Positions 7,841 through 16,350 are shown, numbered from the stretch's first letter. The stretch is 64,000 nt of DNA from Kribbella flavida DSM 17836 (GCF_000024345.1 NC_013729.1:1178001-1242000); one strand, 5' to 3'. Numbers and translations: made by a program. Notes: generated from the letters alone by a model not told the origin.

Positions 7841-8491
7841 TCAGTCGGTCAGCGGAGCGGTGGCGCGGATGATCACCACGTCTTCCTCGTCGATGTCGGC
7901 GGGGATCGTGCCCGCGGCCTGCTGCGCGCGCATCAACGGGCCCAGTGGTCCGCGTTGGCTCACGCGTACTTCGGCGTCGGTGAGGCCCGCTCGGCGGAGC
8001 CGGTCCAAGGTGGTGTCGGTGCCGATGAGGGACGAGTGCACGAGAAGGATCGCCCCGCCCGGGCGCAGGTGGGCCGGAGCCTCGTCGCACAAGGCGTCGA
8101 GCACGATGCGCCCGTCGTGGCCGGCCTCCCAGGCCCGGCTCGCGCCGGACCGCGGTACGTCCGCGCGCGGCGACGGCACGTACGGCGGGTTGCTCACGAT
8201 CAGGTCGAACCGCTCGCCGGCGACCGGGCCGAACGTCTGGCCCCGCAGGGTCCGGACGCGCAGGCCGTGCCGCAGCGCGTTGAGGCGGACGGTGAGCAGC
8301 GCCCGCCGGGAGACGTCGATCGCCGTCGTGGTCGCGCCGCACTGAGCCGCGGTGAGGGCGAGCACCCCGCTGCCGGTGCAGACGTCGAGCGCCCGCGACC
8401 CCGGGCCGAGGGACTCCTGACGGATCGCGTCGGCCAGCATCCAGGAGTCGGAGATCGGGGCGAAGACGCCCGGCAGGGTCATGAACTTCAT
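7841..8491 (-). CDS. Class I SAM methyltransferase, HemK/Mtq2-like
   Basis: 216 aa. ALDVCTGSGVLALTAAQCGA is the SAM-binding motif I; FDLIVSNPPYVPSP carries the NPPY tetrapeptide used by N5-glutamine and N6-adenine methyltransferases. The short single-domain form matches HemK2/Mtq2-like proteins, which methylate the GGQ glutamine of release factors. Here the N-terminal domain of true HemK/PrmC is absent, so the target could differ. The ATG at 8491 overlaps the stop of the GCS2 gene by ATGA; both are cotranscribed. Confidence 0.85.
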   Translation of the reverse strand: MKFMTLPGVFAPISDSWMLADAIRQESLGPGSRALDVCTGSGVLALTAAQCGATTTAIDVSRRALLTVRLNALRHGLRVRTLRGQTFGPVAGERFDLIVSNPPYVPSPRADVPRSGASRAWEAGHDGRIVLDALCDEAPAHLRPGGAILLVHSSLIGTDTTLDRLRRAGLTDAEVRVSQRGPLGPLMRAQQAAGTIPADIDEEDVVIIRATAPLTD

Positions 8492-9711
8492 ACGGTGAAC
8501 ACCTCCGCTAGCCAAGGGACCACGCGCTCGGGACCGAGCGCCCTGAGATGCTCCACCGGTGGGTGCTCGACCATCGCCCGGACGTCGTCCAGGCTGCCCG
8601 GCGCGTACGGTTCGGTGGTGTCGATGAGGTGATGGAGCCGGCGACGGGTGGGCCGGACCTCGCCGGTCCGGAGGTCGAGCAGCTCGCCGCGGACGCCGTC
8701 CCGCAGCGCGGACCACCGGTTCTCTGCGATTCTCCAGGTCGGCGCGGGCGGTTCGAGCCGGCCTAGGTGGTGCAGGTCGGCGAGCCTCGCCCCGAGCGCG
8801 TGCACGAATCGGGCGATCGCGCTGGTCTGCGCCGTGGTCGCCTGGACGTCGAGGACCCGCAGTTCGAGCGTGCCGTACCGAAGGTGCGGGCGGAGCTCCC
8901 ACCACCACTCCGACGCGTTGGCGACCGCGCCGCCTTGGACCGCCCAGTTCAGGTCCTCGGCGTACTGGTGCCAGGAGGTGATGATCGGAGGTACGCCCTG
9001 GCGGGGCAGCTGGGAGGCGACCACCGGACGCACCGAGCACAGCCCGGCGTCGCGTCCGGCGGTGAAGGGCGCGCAAGCTGCCAGCGCGGTCAGCTCGGGG
9101 AGCAGATCCCGCAGAGCGTGGTAGACGCTCAGGGTGCAGTCGGCGTCGCCGAAGGCCAGGTGCACTTGCAACGAGGAGACCAGTTGGCGGCTGATCACGT
9201 CCCGGTAGCGAGCGCTGAGCCCAGCGGCGTGCTCCGTCGGCGACAGCGCGGTGGGACCCTCGACGAGGGGATGTACCGGGGCGGCAACCAGCGCAAGGTC
9301 AGGGGCGCAGGCGGTAGCGACGAGTTCTCGGCACGTGCGGAGCTCCGCGACGGCGTCGGCGACATCCCTGTGCACGGAGGTCGCGATCTCCAGCTGGCAG
9401 GCAGGCAGCTCGGGCTTCACCCGTGGGTCGCCAAGGCTCGCCAGGACCGGGGCGGCTTCAGCAGGCATCCAGCTTTCGCGATGCACCACGAGGAGTTCCT
9501 CCTCGAAGCCCACGGTTCCGGGGACGGTGCTCGAGAACACCGACCGGAGCAGCTCGGGATCGAAGGGCGCGTCGGCCCCAGGATGCCCGGCAGGTCCAGC
9601 ATGCGGTGGGCGACCGGGCGGCGAGGCGCCGATGCCCGGAGCGGGCGCGCTCAGCCTCGGACGGCCGATCGTGGCGCCCGCTGCGGGGTCGACGGACTTG
9701 GCGTCAGTCAC
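8488..9711 (-). CDS. Carboxylate-amine ligase of the glutamate-cysteine ligase 2 (YbdK) family
   Basis: 407 aa. After about 55 Pro/Ala/Gly-rich residues, TVGFEEELLVVHRESW gives the GxEEE metal/ATP motif of GCS2 ligases. LPACQLEIATSVHRDVADAV and WWELRPHLRYGTLELRVLD are the conserved substrate and ATP loops. These enzymes join glutamate to an amine such as cysteine; the true acceptor in this branch is often unknown. The GTG at 9711 has GAGGG about seven bases before it; the frame is open to 9891 but has no supported start. It is coupled by ATGA to the methyltransferase gene downstream. Confidence 0.83.
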   Translation of the reverse strand: MTDAKSVDPAAGATIGRPRLSAPAPGIGASPPGRPPHAGPAGHPGADAPFDPELLRSVFSSTVPGTVGFEEELLVVHRESWMPAEAAPVLASLGDPRVKPELPACQLEIATSVHRDVADAVAELRTCRELVATACAPDLALVAAPVHPLVEGPTALSPTEHAAGLSARYRDVISRQLVSSLQVHLAFGDADCTLSVYHALRDLLPELTALAACAPFTAGRDAGLCSVRPVVASQLPRQGVPPIITSWHQYAEDLNWAVQGGAVANASEWWWELRPHLRYGTLELRVLDVQATTAQTSAIARFVHALGARLADLHHLGRLEPPAPTWRIAENRWSALRDGVRGELLDLRTGEVRPTRRRLHHLIDTTEPYAPGSLDDVRAMVEHPPVEHLRALGPERVVPWLAEVFTV

Positions 9712-9805
9712 TGGGGTCCCTCGTCCGTGCCGGGCGTGCGTGCGCCCCGGCGTTCCTGAGGCTCCGCTCTGAACCCGCTCCACCGTTACCCCGCTCGGGC
9801 GCAGG

Positions 9806-11041
9806 TCAACCGTCCGAGGCTCGCGCGGACGGGCGCTCATGGTCCGTGGCCCGGTTCTGTCGGACGTCTTTGACGAAGACGATGCCGTCATGGCTGGACA
9901 CCTGAGCTGGATCCAGCGGCGCGTAGCCGTACCACGGGGAGCTGCGGAGGACTGCGGGCACTGTGGCGAGTTGGCGGGGGTCGACCACGTACTGCTCCTG
10001 CGGCTGCGCGTAGAGCAGGCCTTCGATGGTGTCCGGAGCCGGGGTGTCGACCCCCTGGTGCGGGATCGTGCCGAGAGCCGTGGCGAGGAAGGCGTACTGG
10101 TCTCCTAGTTGGGCGCTGACGATCGCGCCGGCGCTCCACCACTCAACCGCCTGGCCGCCCCACCGCATGGAGCTCTGGGGCCGTTGGAGGTGACCGTTGT
10201 GCGCGTTCACCAAGATCGGGCCGCGGTGAGCGAGCGCGAGCAGGTTGGCGGCCATCATCGAGTCCCGTATGCCGAGCAGCCGGGCTGTGCGGCTCGGTGA
10301 GCTGTCGGCCATCCAGAAGTGGTAGCGCAGCAGGCCGACGGCGGTGCGGCCGTGCAGGAGGGCGCGCTCCCAGTCGTCCGGTGCGGATGCCTCGATCAGG
10401 TGCGGGGACTGCGCATCGAGCAGCGCCGTCAAGTCGTCGGCGAGCAGCCGGAGCTCTGTCGCGTCCGGACTCTGCCCGACGGACCGCGACGAGTCCATCA
10501 TCGCGGCAGGGTTGGTCCATCGGTCGTCGGCGCCGAGCAGGCGATCGAGGGTTTCCGCAGTGCAGGACAGCAGGTCGGCAGCCACCCAGGTGGTGAGGTA
10601 GCTGTGCAGTGCGGTCAGTGCCTGCCGCGGGCTCGCGGCGCCGGAGATCTCCAGCGGGCCGTCGACACCGGCGAAGCGGAGGTGCTCGGACCGGCGCCGG
10701 TCGTTGTTGTAGGCACGCATCCAGCGGACCAGTTCGCGGTTGGCCGCGAGCGCCCCGAACTCGTGGCTGAAGCCGCGGTCCATGACGTCGTCGAGGGTGC
10801 CGGTCCCCGAGGTGACGTAGTCGTCGACGAGCAGGCCGGCCAGGCAGTCGCTCTCGAGGGCGATCGTGCGGTAGCCCTCCAGCTCGACGAGTTGCCGGAA
10901 GAGGTCGTTGCGTAGCTCGAGCAGGACGTTCTCGCCGTGCGTCGGCTCGCCCAGGGCGAGTAGTCGCGGCTTGCCCGGCAGCAGCTTCCGCACGGTCACG
11001 GCATCGACGGGATCGGCGGCCAGTTCGGAACCAGGAGTCAT
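9806..11041 (-). CDS. Erythromycin esterase family protein
   Basis: 411 aa. LLALGEPTHGENVLLELRND contains the GEPTHGE motif with His35, the proposed general base of Ere-type esterases; FGALAANRELVRWMRAYNND and ILVNAHNGHLQRP are further family signatures. Ere enzymes hydrolyse the macrolide lactone, but distant homologues such as this may act on other esters. The ATG at 11041 is three bases from an 18-bp palindrome. A -10 TACCGT seven bases upstream and no ribosome site suggest a leaderless message. The same palindrome precedes the Imm5-like gene at 23228. Confidence 0.83.
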   Translation of the reverse strand: MTPGSELAADPVDAVTVRKLLPGKPRLLALGEPTHGENVLLELRNDLFRQLVELEGYRTIALESDCLAGLLVDDYVTSGTGTLDDVMDRGFSHEFGALAANRELVRWMRAYNNDRRRSEHLRFAGVDGPLEISGAASPRQALTALHSYLTTWVAADLLSCTAETLDRLLGADDRWTNPAAMMDSSRSVGQSPDATELRLLADDLTALLDAQSPHLIEASAPDDWERALLHGRTAVGLLRYHFWMADSSPSRTARLLGIRDSMMAANLLALAHRGPILVNAHNGHLQRPQSSMRWGGQAVEWWSAGAIVSAQLGDQYAFLATALGTIPHQGVDTPAPDTIEGLLYAQPQEQYVVDPRQLATVPAVLRSSPWYGYAPLDPAQVSSHDGIVFVKDVRQNRATDHERPSARASDG

Positions 11042-11044
11042 GTA

Positions 11045-11062
11045 TTCAACGGTATCGTTGAA
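11045..11062 (-). promoter_or_regulatory. 18-bp palindrome over the erythromycin-esterase promoter (copy A)
   Basis: TTCAACG (11045-11051), GTAT spacer, CGTTGAA (11056-11062): perfect 7-bp arms. The minus-strand -10 TACCGT (11049-11054) lies inside. All 18 bases are the reverse complement of the core of the site at 23206-23223 and sit at nearly the same distance from the start codon (3 versus 4 bases). Two exact copies in front of two otherwise unrelated genes imply one shared regulator, of TetR-like footprint. Confidence 0.75.
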
Positions 11063-11178
11063 GTACCTTGTGAAGACTTTTCCGGCGGCAATCGCAGTAC
11101 GTGGCGGCAGAACCTTCAAGCGGGGGACACAACGGAGACCGGCACTCGGGAAGAGTGCCGGCGTGCTGTGCCGTTTCC

Positions 11179-11227
11179 TTTCGAGGATCGTCGAACTGAG
11201 TTACGATCATGTACGACGATCGTCGAA
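11179..11227 (+). promoter_or_regulatory. Promoter flanked by direct repeats upstream of ArsR-like gene
   Basis: GATCGTCGAA occurs at 11186-11195 and again at 11218-11227, 32 bases apart (three helical turns). Between them lies TACGAT (11202-11207), a good -10, with TTTCGA (11179-11184) as a weak -35 at 17 bases. The repeats are placed to bring two bound proteins onto the same face of the helix around the -10. Autoregulation by the ArsR protein at 11239 is inferred. Confidence 0.5.
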
Positions 11228-11238
11228 AGGAGGTCGGA

Positions 11239-11574
11239 GTGCCGCACGCTCGCCGCCCGGCCGTGGTGCATCCGGAGGTCGGGGAGCTGACGATCCACGC
11301 CGTTCTGCACGCGCTGGCCGACCCGACCCGGCTGGCCATCGTCGGCAGCCTGCGGGAGAACGGTGAGCAGGCCTGCGGGACCTTCCCGGTGACCGTCGCG
11401 CCGTCGACGCTGACGCACCACTTCCGGATCCTTCGCGAGGCCGGGGTGATCCGGCAGCGAGAAGAAGGCAAGCGGCGCTGGAACCAGCTGCGCTACGACG
11501 AGCTGGACAGTCGCTTCCCGGGGCTGCTCGACGTCGTACTGCGCAGCGCGCCCCCTGTTCGCCAGACCTCTTAG
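11239..11574 (+). CDS. ArsR-family helix-turn-helix regulator
   Basis: 111 aa winged helix: IHAVLHALADPTRLAIVGSL, then TFPVTVAPSTLTHHFRILRE as recognition region, then VIRQREEGKRRWNQLRYDEL as wing. There is no Cys-based metal box. GTG at 11239 is chosen because AAAGGAGG lies five bases upstream, an excellent ribosome site; an ATG at 11209 would add ten residues across that site. The quinone oxidoreductase starts 19 bases after its stop, so the pair is probably one operon and the oxidoreductase its target. Confidence 0.88.
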   Translation: MPHARRPAVVHPEVGELTIHAVLHALADPTRLAIVGSLRENGEQACGTFPVTVAPSTLTHHFRILREAGVIRQREEGKRRWNQLRYDELDSRFPGLLDVVLRSAPPVRQTS

Positions 11575-11593
11575 CACGATCGGAGCCGTGCCC

Positions 11594-12589
11594 ATGCCTG
11601 ACCTGCCCGCCACGATGCGCGCCCTGACGCAGCCGACGTTGACCGGCCCGCACGACCTGCGGCTGGACGACGACGTTGCGGTGCCGACGCCCGGACCGGG
11701 GCAGGTGCTGATCCGGGTCGGTGCGGCCGGCATCAACTTCGCCGACGTGATGCAGACCCGCGGCACGTACGACGGCGGACCGCGGGCCCCCTACGTCGCC
11801 GGCTTCGAGGCGGCCGGCCAAATCGTTGCCCTCGGCTCCGAAGTGGGCGACCTGGCGATCGGCGACCACGTGATCGGGACCGGCCCGGGCGCGTTCGCGG
11901 AGTACATGGTGATGCCCGCGGCCGGCGCCGCCCGGGTCCCCGAAGGCTGGACCGACGAGCAGGCGCTGGGTCTCGTCCTGAACTGGGCCACCGCGCTCGC
12001 CGCCCTCAGGCCGCTCGGGCGCGTCGCGGCCGGCGACACCGTGCTGATCCACGCGGCAGCGGGCGGAGTGGGGCAGGCCGCGGTGCGGATGGCCAAGCAC
12101 TACGGAGCCACCGTGATCGCCAGCGCCTCCGCGGACAAGCACGACACCGTGCGCGCCCTGGGAGCCGATCATGTCGTCGACTACCGGACCGAGGACGTCG
12201 CCGCCGCGGCACTGCGGCTCACCGACGGCCACGGCGTCGACCTGGTCCTCGAGTCCGTCGGCGGCGAGACGTTCCGGGCCGGCCTGGCGGCCGCCAAGCG
12301 CGTCACCGGCACGGTCGTCGTGTACGGCGTGGCCGCCGGCGAGGCGTCGATCAGCAACTGGGAGCTCAACTTCCGCCACCAGATCCACGTGATCGGCCTG
12401 CACATCGGCGTACTGATCGAGCAGGCGCCGCATCTTTACGCCGAGATCGTCGCCGAGTTGGCCGAGTTGAGGGCGGTCGGTGTCTACCCGCCGGGTCAGC
12501 CGACCGTCTACGACCTGGCCGACGGTGCCAAGGCCCTCACCGAGCTGGAATCCCGAGGCACCACCGGCAAGCTCGCGCTCCGCCCGTGA
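11594..12589 (+). CDS. NADPH:quinone oxidoreductase (zinc-free MDR family)
   Basis: 331 aa medium-chain dehydrogenase/reductase. The N-terminal GroES-like domain contains AGINFADVMQTRGTY and GFEAAGQIVALGSEVG; the Rossmann half contains IHAAAGGVGQAAVRMAKHYG for NADPH. Structural zinc Cys residues are missing, as in quinone reductases (QOR). It likely reduces quinones or enones as a detoxifying step. The ATG at 11594 has GGAG eight bases upstream; a GTG two codons earlier is too close to it. Second gene after the ArsR regulator. Confidence 0.88.
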   Translation: MPDLPATMRALTQPTLTGPHDLRLDDDVAVPTPGPGQVLIRVGAAGINFADVMQTRGTYDGGPRAPYVAGFEAAGQIVALGSEVGDLAIGDHVIGTGPGAFAEYMVMPAAGAARVPEGWTDEQALGLVLNWATALAALRPLGRVAAGDTVLIHAAAGGVGQAAVRMAKHYGATVIASASADKHDTVRALGADHVVDYRTEDVAAAALRLTDGHGVDLVLESVGGETFRAGLAAAKRVTGTVVVYGVAAGEASISNWELNFRHQIHVIGLHIGVLIEQAPHLYAEIVAELAELRAVGVYPPGQPTVYDLADGAKALTELESRGTTGKLALRP

Positions 12590-12601
12590 ACTCCTTGGCA
12601 G

Positions 12602-12765
12602 CAGGACCAGGGCCAGGCGATCCGGTTCCTTGCCGTGGGCATCGGTGGGACCGTCGCCACCCTCTCGTTGTTCACTCGGCACCACCGCCATCGCTCTGGC
12701 GGTCACCTGCGCCGCCGGCATCCTCCGCCTTCGTCCTCGACGCCTCCCCCGCCCCGTTCGTCCCG
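12602..12765 (+). pseudogene. Possible frameshifted C-terminal remnant of a membrane protein
   Basis: In one frame 12602-12673 reads QGQAIRFLAVGIGGTVATL, a hydrophobic helix. From 12675 a different frame reads LGTTAIALAVTCAAGILRLR, a second helix with a basic end. Joined by one frameshift they look like the last two helices of an exporter. Nothing upstream continues them, since the quinone oxidoreductase ends at 12589. Evidence is composition and pattern only, so this may be chance. Confidence 0.3.
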
Positions 12766-12776
12766 TAGTTCGCGGG

Positions 12777-13625
12777 CTACTTCGGCTGGTCGGGCCAGCT
12801 GAAGGCCGGGTCGCTGAGATAGTCGTCGCGACGCCACTCAAGGGCCGTTTTCACCATGTCGTGGGCGCCGGTGCCGATGATCTTGCGCAGGGGCGGTTCG
12901 GGGTCGTCGAGCAGGGCCAGCAGGGCTCGAGCGGCGACTGCCGGGGACTCCTCGGTGGGTTCTCCCGCCTCCGCGACCATGGCCGCAGTGGGATAGCCGG
13001 GCATGCCGAGGATGGCCTCGCGGGTTTCGTCGTACGCCGGGTCCGCGGTGGTGAAGCGCAGGCTGGAGCCGGCCCAGTCGGTGGCGAAGCCGCCGAGCTG
13101 CAGCAGGTGAACGCCGACGCCGAAGCGCGCGACCTCGTCCGCGAGGGCGGCGCTGAGGCCTTCGAGTGCCCACTTCGTCGCGTTGTAGGCACCGAACAGC
13201 GGCAGGTGCCCGACCGCGCCGACGCTGGAAACCTGCACGATCCGGCCGGATCCTCGCGCCCGGAGGTGCGGCAGGACGGCCTGGGTGAGCCAGACGGCGC
13301 CGAACAGGTTGACGTCGAACTGAGCCCGGAGCTCATCCTCGCTCAGTTCCTCGATCGCGCCGACCAAGCCGTATCCGGCGTTGTTCACCACGACGTCCGG
13401 CGTACCGACCGTGGTCACGACGTCCGCGACCACGCTCTCGACCTCGGCACGGGAAGCCACGTCCAGCCGGCGCGGAACCAGTCGATCGCCGTACTGCTCG
13501 ACCAGGTCGTCGAGCACGCCGTCCTGGCGGATCGTCCCGACGACCCGGTCGCCGTGCTCCAGGGCCGCCTCCGCGAACGCGCGCCCGAGACCTCGGCCGG
13601 CTCCGGTGATCAACCACAGTCTCAT
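12777..13625 (-). CDS. Short-chain dehydrogenase/reductase
   Basis: 282 aa classical SDR. LWLITGAGRGLGRAFAEAAL is the NAD(P) TGxxxGxG motif; VVVNNAGYGLVGA is the NNAG motif; the catalytic Ser is in IVQVSSVGAVGHL and Tyr/Lys in YNATKWALEGL. The substrate is unknown. GAGAGG lies about seven bases before the ATG at 13625. It is divergent from a TetR gene 51 bases away, with a palindrome between them, so this reductase is the probable TetR target. Confidence 0.9.
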   Translation of the reverse strand: MRLWLITGAGRGLGRAFAEAALEHGDRVVGTIRQDGVLDDLVEQYGDRLVPRRLDVASRAEVESVVADVVTTVGTPDVVVNNAGYGLVGAIEELSEDELRAQFDVNLFGAVWLTQAVLPHLRARGSGRIVQVSSVGAVGHLPLFGAYNATKWALEGLSAALADEVARFGVGVHLLQLGGFATDWAGSSLRFTTADPAYDETREAILGMPGYPTAAMVAEAGEPTEESPAVAARALLALLDDPEPPLRKIIGTGAHDMVKTALEWRRDDYLSDPAFSWPDQPK

Positions 13626-13640
13626 CGATGTCCCTCTCGG

Positions 13641-13674
13641 TTGAATCTCAACGAGACGGACCGTATCGTCTCGT
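13641..13674 (+). promoter_or_regulatory. Divergent SDR/TetR promoter with 24-bp palindrome
   Basis: ACGAGACG (13651-13658) and CGTCTCGT (13667-13674) are perfect 8-bp arms with an 8-base spacer. On the plus strand TTGAAT (13641-13646), 17 bases and TATCGT (13664-13669) form a promoter ending seven bases before the TetR ATG at 13677, so the message is probably leaderless. The palindrome covers the -10 and reaches to two bases from the ATG. It is the natural operator for the TetR protein controlling itself and the SDR gene. Confidence 0.76.
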
Positions 13675-13676
13675 CC

Positions 13677-14255
13677 ATGGGAAGTCCAGACGAACGGCGG
13701 CGCAGCGACCGGGCGCGGACCGCGATCCTCACCGCGGCCGCCGAGGCCGTCGCCGAGGTCGGGTACGCCAAGACGTCGATCGAGGGCATCGCCGCCCGGG
13801 CCGGTGTCGGCAAGCAGACGATCTACCGGTGGTGGCCGTCGAAGGGTGCGGTCGTGCTCGACGCGCTGGTCACCGAGCAGCCCGAGTCCGAGTGGCCGGA
13901 CACCGGTGACCTGGCTGCCGACCTGCGCCTCGTACTGCGGGCAACGACTGCCGAGTTCGCGGACGAAGCGACCTCGGCGACGCTGCGCGCGGTGATGATC
14001 GACATGCAGCAGGACGCGGCGCTCAGCGACCAGGTTATGACCCGGATGCTCGGTCCTCAGTTGGCCGCCACCAAGCGGCGGCTGGAGGCGGCGCAGCGAG
14101 CCGGCCAAGTGGCCGACGGCATCGACCTGGACGTGGCCGTCGAGGTGATCTTCGGGCCGGTCTACCACCGCTGGATCCTGCGCACGCACCCGTTCGACGA
14201 GGCCTATGCGGACGCGTTGACCGAGCTCGCCGTCCGCGCCCTCGGTCCCGGCTGA
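13677..14255 (+). CDS. TetR-family transcriptional repressor
   Basis: 192 aa. Residues about 10-60: RARTAILTAAAEAVAEVGYA, then SIEGIAARAGVGKQTIYRWW, the TetR helix-turn-helix. The C-terminal half is the variable ligand-binding and dimer domain with a TetR_C-like end (IFGPVYHRWILRTHPFDEAY). No ribosome site before the ATG at 13677. It probably represses itself and the divergent SDR gene through the palindrome at 13651-13674. A strong hairpin (14271-14305) closes the unit. Confidence 0.92.
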   Translation: MGSPDERRRSDRARTAILTAAAEAVAEVGYAKTSIEGIAARAGVGKQTIYRWWPSKGAVVLDALVTEQPESEWPDTGDLAADLRLVLRATTAEFADEATSATLRAVMIDMQQDAALSDQVMTRMLGPQLAATKRRLEAAQRAGQVADGIDLDVAVEVIFGPVYHRWILRTHPFDEAYADALTELAVRALGPG

Positions 14256-14270
14256 CGGTGGAACACCCTC

Positions 14271-14305
14271 CCGGCGCCCGCTCGGAGGTGCCGAGCGGGC
14301 GCCGG
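14271..14305. terminator. Bidirectional intrinsic-terminator-like hairpin
   Basis: Perfect 15-bp arms CCGGCGCCCGCTCGG (14271-14285) and its complement (14291-14305) with a 5-base loop AGGTG. It lies between the convergent stops of the TetR gene (14255) and the PhoX-like gene (14313). There is no T-tract, which is common for actinobacterial terminators. Confidence 0.75.
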
Positions 14306-14312
14306 GGTGAGA

Positions 14313-15467
14313 TCAGCGGGTGGTGCGGAAGGGGCCGGTGACCTCGTAGGTGATGCCGCCGCTGCTCGAGCCGGTGGTACCGCGCTGGGAGGAGAAGTAC
14401 AGGCGGTTGCCGGCGGGGTTGAAGGCGACACCGCAGAGCTCGGAGCCGGACTGGCCCGTCACGCGGAGGAAGGGCGCCACGACGTCGGCGGGGGTGATGA
14501 CGCAGATCTCCATGTTGCCGCCGTCCTCGGCGACGTACAGGTCGCCGACGGTGGTGCCGGTGATGTTGTCGACGCCGGTCAGCGGCGCACTGCTGGTCAG
14601 GTTGTCGTCGTAGGCGATCGCGATCGTGTTGTTCACCGCGTTGTAGGCCCAGACGCGGTTGTCGCCCTTGGTGGTGAAGAAGCAGGTTCCGTTGCGGTAG
14701 TAGCAGCCCTCGCCGCCGTTGAAGATCTTCATGCCCGACACCTGCCGGCGGGTCGCGGTCGGGCTGCCGTCGGGGTCGGGAACCCTGACCCAGGACAGCG
14801 CCCCGCCGGACTCACGCAGTACCTGCAGGGTGCCGGCGGACAGGTCGCCCCAGGTGGTCGGCACGAACCGGTAGAAGCCGCCGTCGGAGACGTCCTCGGT
14901 GAGGTAGATGACGCGCCGGTCGGGATCCACCGCGGCGGCCTCGTGGGAGAAGCGGCCCATCGCCGGGCGGCGTACCGCGGCCTTGGTGCCGAACGGGTCG
15001 GTCTCCCAGAGGTAGCCGAGGTCGGTCTCCTCGCCGGACAGCCAGGTGCCCCACGGGGTCGCGCCGCCGGAGCAGTTCCGGGTGGTGCCGGACAGGATGC
15101 GGTACGCGCCGGTGATCGCGCCGCTGCTGTTGAACCGCAGAGCGCTCGCACCACCGCTCCCGCTGCTCATCTCGGAGTTGGACACGTAGATCCAGCCGGT
15201 GCCGTCGGCGAAGCAGGCTCCGCCGTCCGGGGCGCTGTGCCAGGTGTAGCTGGTACCGCTCACGACCCGGGTCGACCTGGCCAGCACCCGGCTGGTGAAA
15301 CCCTGCGGCAGCATGATCCCGTTCGCGTCGGCGGTCCGCAGACCGCCGTACGGGCTGGGCCCGGTCTGCGCCGGAAACGCCAACGCCTGCGGCGTCACGC
15401 TGAACCCGAACGCGACCGAGGCCGACGAACCGATCACTGCCGCACGAAGAAAACTCCGACGATCCAC
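14313..15467 (-). CDS. Tat-exported PhoX-like (DUF839) protein
   Basis: 384 aa. The N-terminus DRRSFLRAAVIGSSASVAFG is a twin-arginine signal (RRSFL). The mature part is a beta-propeller-like protein of the PhoX/DUF839 family: GGATPWGTWLSGEET resembles the conserved PhoX metal loop; SHEAAAVDP and YLTEDVSDGGFYRF are further blocks. PhoX enzymes are Ca/Fe alkaline phosphatases; this shorter form may keep the fold without proven phosphatase activity. GTG start at 15467 with GGAG about eight bases upstream. I see no clear PHO box. It shares a terminator with the TetR gene. Confidence 0.83.
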   Translation of the reverse strand: MDRRSFLRAAVIGSSASVAFGFSVTPQALAFPAQTGPSPYGGLRTADANGIMLPQGFTSRVLARSTRVVSGTSYTWHSAPDGGACFADGTGWIYVSNSEMSSGSGGASALRFNSSGAITGAYRILSGTTRNCSGGATPWGTWLSGEETDLGYLWETDPFGTKAAVRRPAMGRFSHEAAAVDPDRRVIYLTEDVSDGGFYRFVPTTWGDLSAGTLQVLRESGGALSWVRVPDPDGSPTATRRQVSGMKIFNGGEGCYYRNGTCFFTTKGDNRVWAYNAVNNTIAIAYDDNLTSSAPLTGVDNITGTTVGDLYVAEDGGNMEICVITPADVVAPFLRVTGQSGSELCGVAFNPAGNRLYFSSQRGTTGSSSGGITYEVTGPFRTTR

Positions 15468-15614
15468 GACTGACTCCTCACAGTGACAAGGGCGGAGCCG
15501 TCAGTGAATCTCACCCACATGAACGCAACCCGAAGCCCGGCTGCCGCAAACCCGTACGGCGGACATCGCGCCCGCACGCTCGGAGGCGTCTCCGCGCCGC
15601 GGGTGCCGGGTGGG

Positions 15615-16337
15615 TCAGCGGGTGGTGGTGGCGCTGGCGAGGTCCCAGCTGATGGAGGTCGAGTACAGCGCGAAGCGGTAGTCGCGGAGCGGGGTGTAGC
15701 GGTAGGCCATGGTGGCCTCGCCGGCGCTGTTGGTGGTGACGGCCTTGAGGTTCTTCCAGGTGGTGGTGCCGCGGTCGCGGTACTGGAAGACGCCGCTGGC
15801 GGAGCGCTTGAAGAAGATGTTCTTGCTGACCGAGTACAGCAGCGAGGTGCCCTTGAGGGTGACGACGTCGGCGGTGCGGGTCGAGGAGATCCAGGCGCCG
15901 GCGGCGAGCTTGATCGTGGTGGTGGGGGAGTTCTGGGTGAGCGGCTGGTCAGCCGGGTCCCAGGCGCCGTCGGCGACGAACTTCTGTACGCCGATCGGGT
16001 CGTCGCTGAGGATGTCCCAGGGGTAGGTGGTGGTGTCTTCGAAGCCGACCTCGTTCACCGGGCCCCGGCTGGGGTGGGTGAGGACCCAGTACGACGTGCT
16101 GCCGGCGGCGGTGCAGTTGCCGCTGATGCGGATCGGCAGCTCCAGGTAGGGGCGGCTGATCGCGACCCGGGTCGGCGCGGACAGGTTGCAGACGCCGGCT
16201 GCGGTGGCCGCGGTGGCCTTGGCGGGCGCGTCGGCCGGCGGGGTCGGGCCGGGCCGGACGGCCGAGGCGCTGAGCGGGAGCACGGCGGCGACGCTGAGCG
16301 CGGCGACAGCGGACATGACGGTACGACGAAGCTTCAT
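15615..16337 (-). CDS. Secreted protein of unknown function with C-terminal Ig-like fold
   Basis: 240 aa. KLRRTVMSAVAALSVAAVLP, then SASA, is a Sec signal peptide with cleavage near residue 26. Two Cys (in GVCNLS and SGNCTAAG) could form a disulphide. The last 60 or so residues (YRDRGTTTWKNLKAV, then TNSAGEATMAYRYTPLRDYR) read like the Ig-like beta-sandwich common in actinobacterial secreted proteins. No catalytic motif. GGAAAG nine bases before the ATG at 16337 is the ribosome site. It sits at the foot of two competing hairpins (16351-16385). Confidence 0.75.
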   Translation of the reverse strand: MKLRRTVMSAVAALSVAAVLPLSASAVRPGPTPPADAPAKATAATAAGVCNLSAPTRVAISRPYLELPIRISGNCTAAGSTSYWVLTHPSRGPVNEVGFEDTTTYPWDILSDDPIGVQKFVADGAWDPADQPLTQNSPTTTIKLAAGAWISSTRTADVVTLKGTSLLYSVSKNIFFKRSASGVFQYRDRGTTTWKNLKAVTTNSAGEATMAYRYTPLRDYRFALYSTSISWDLASATTTR

Positions 16338-16350
16338 CAAAGGGTTCTTT

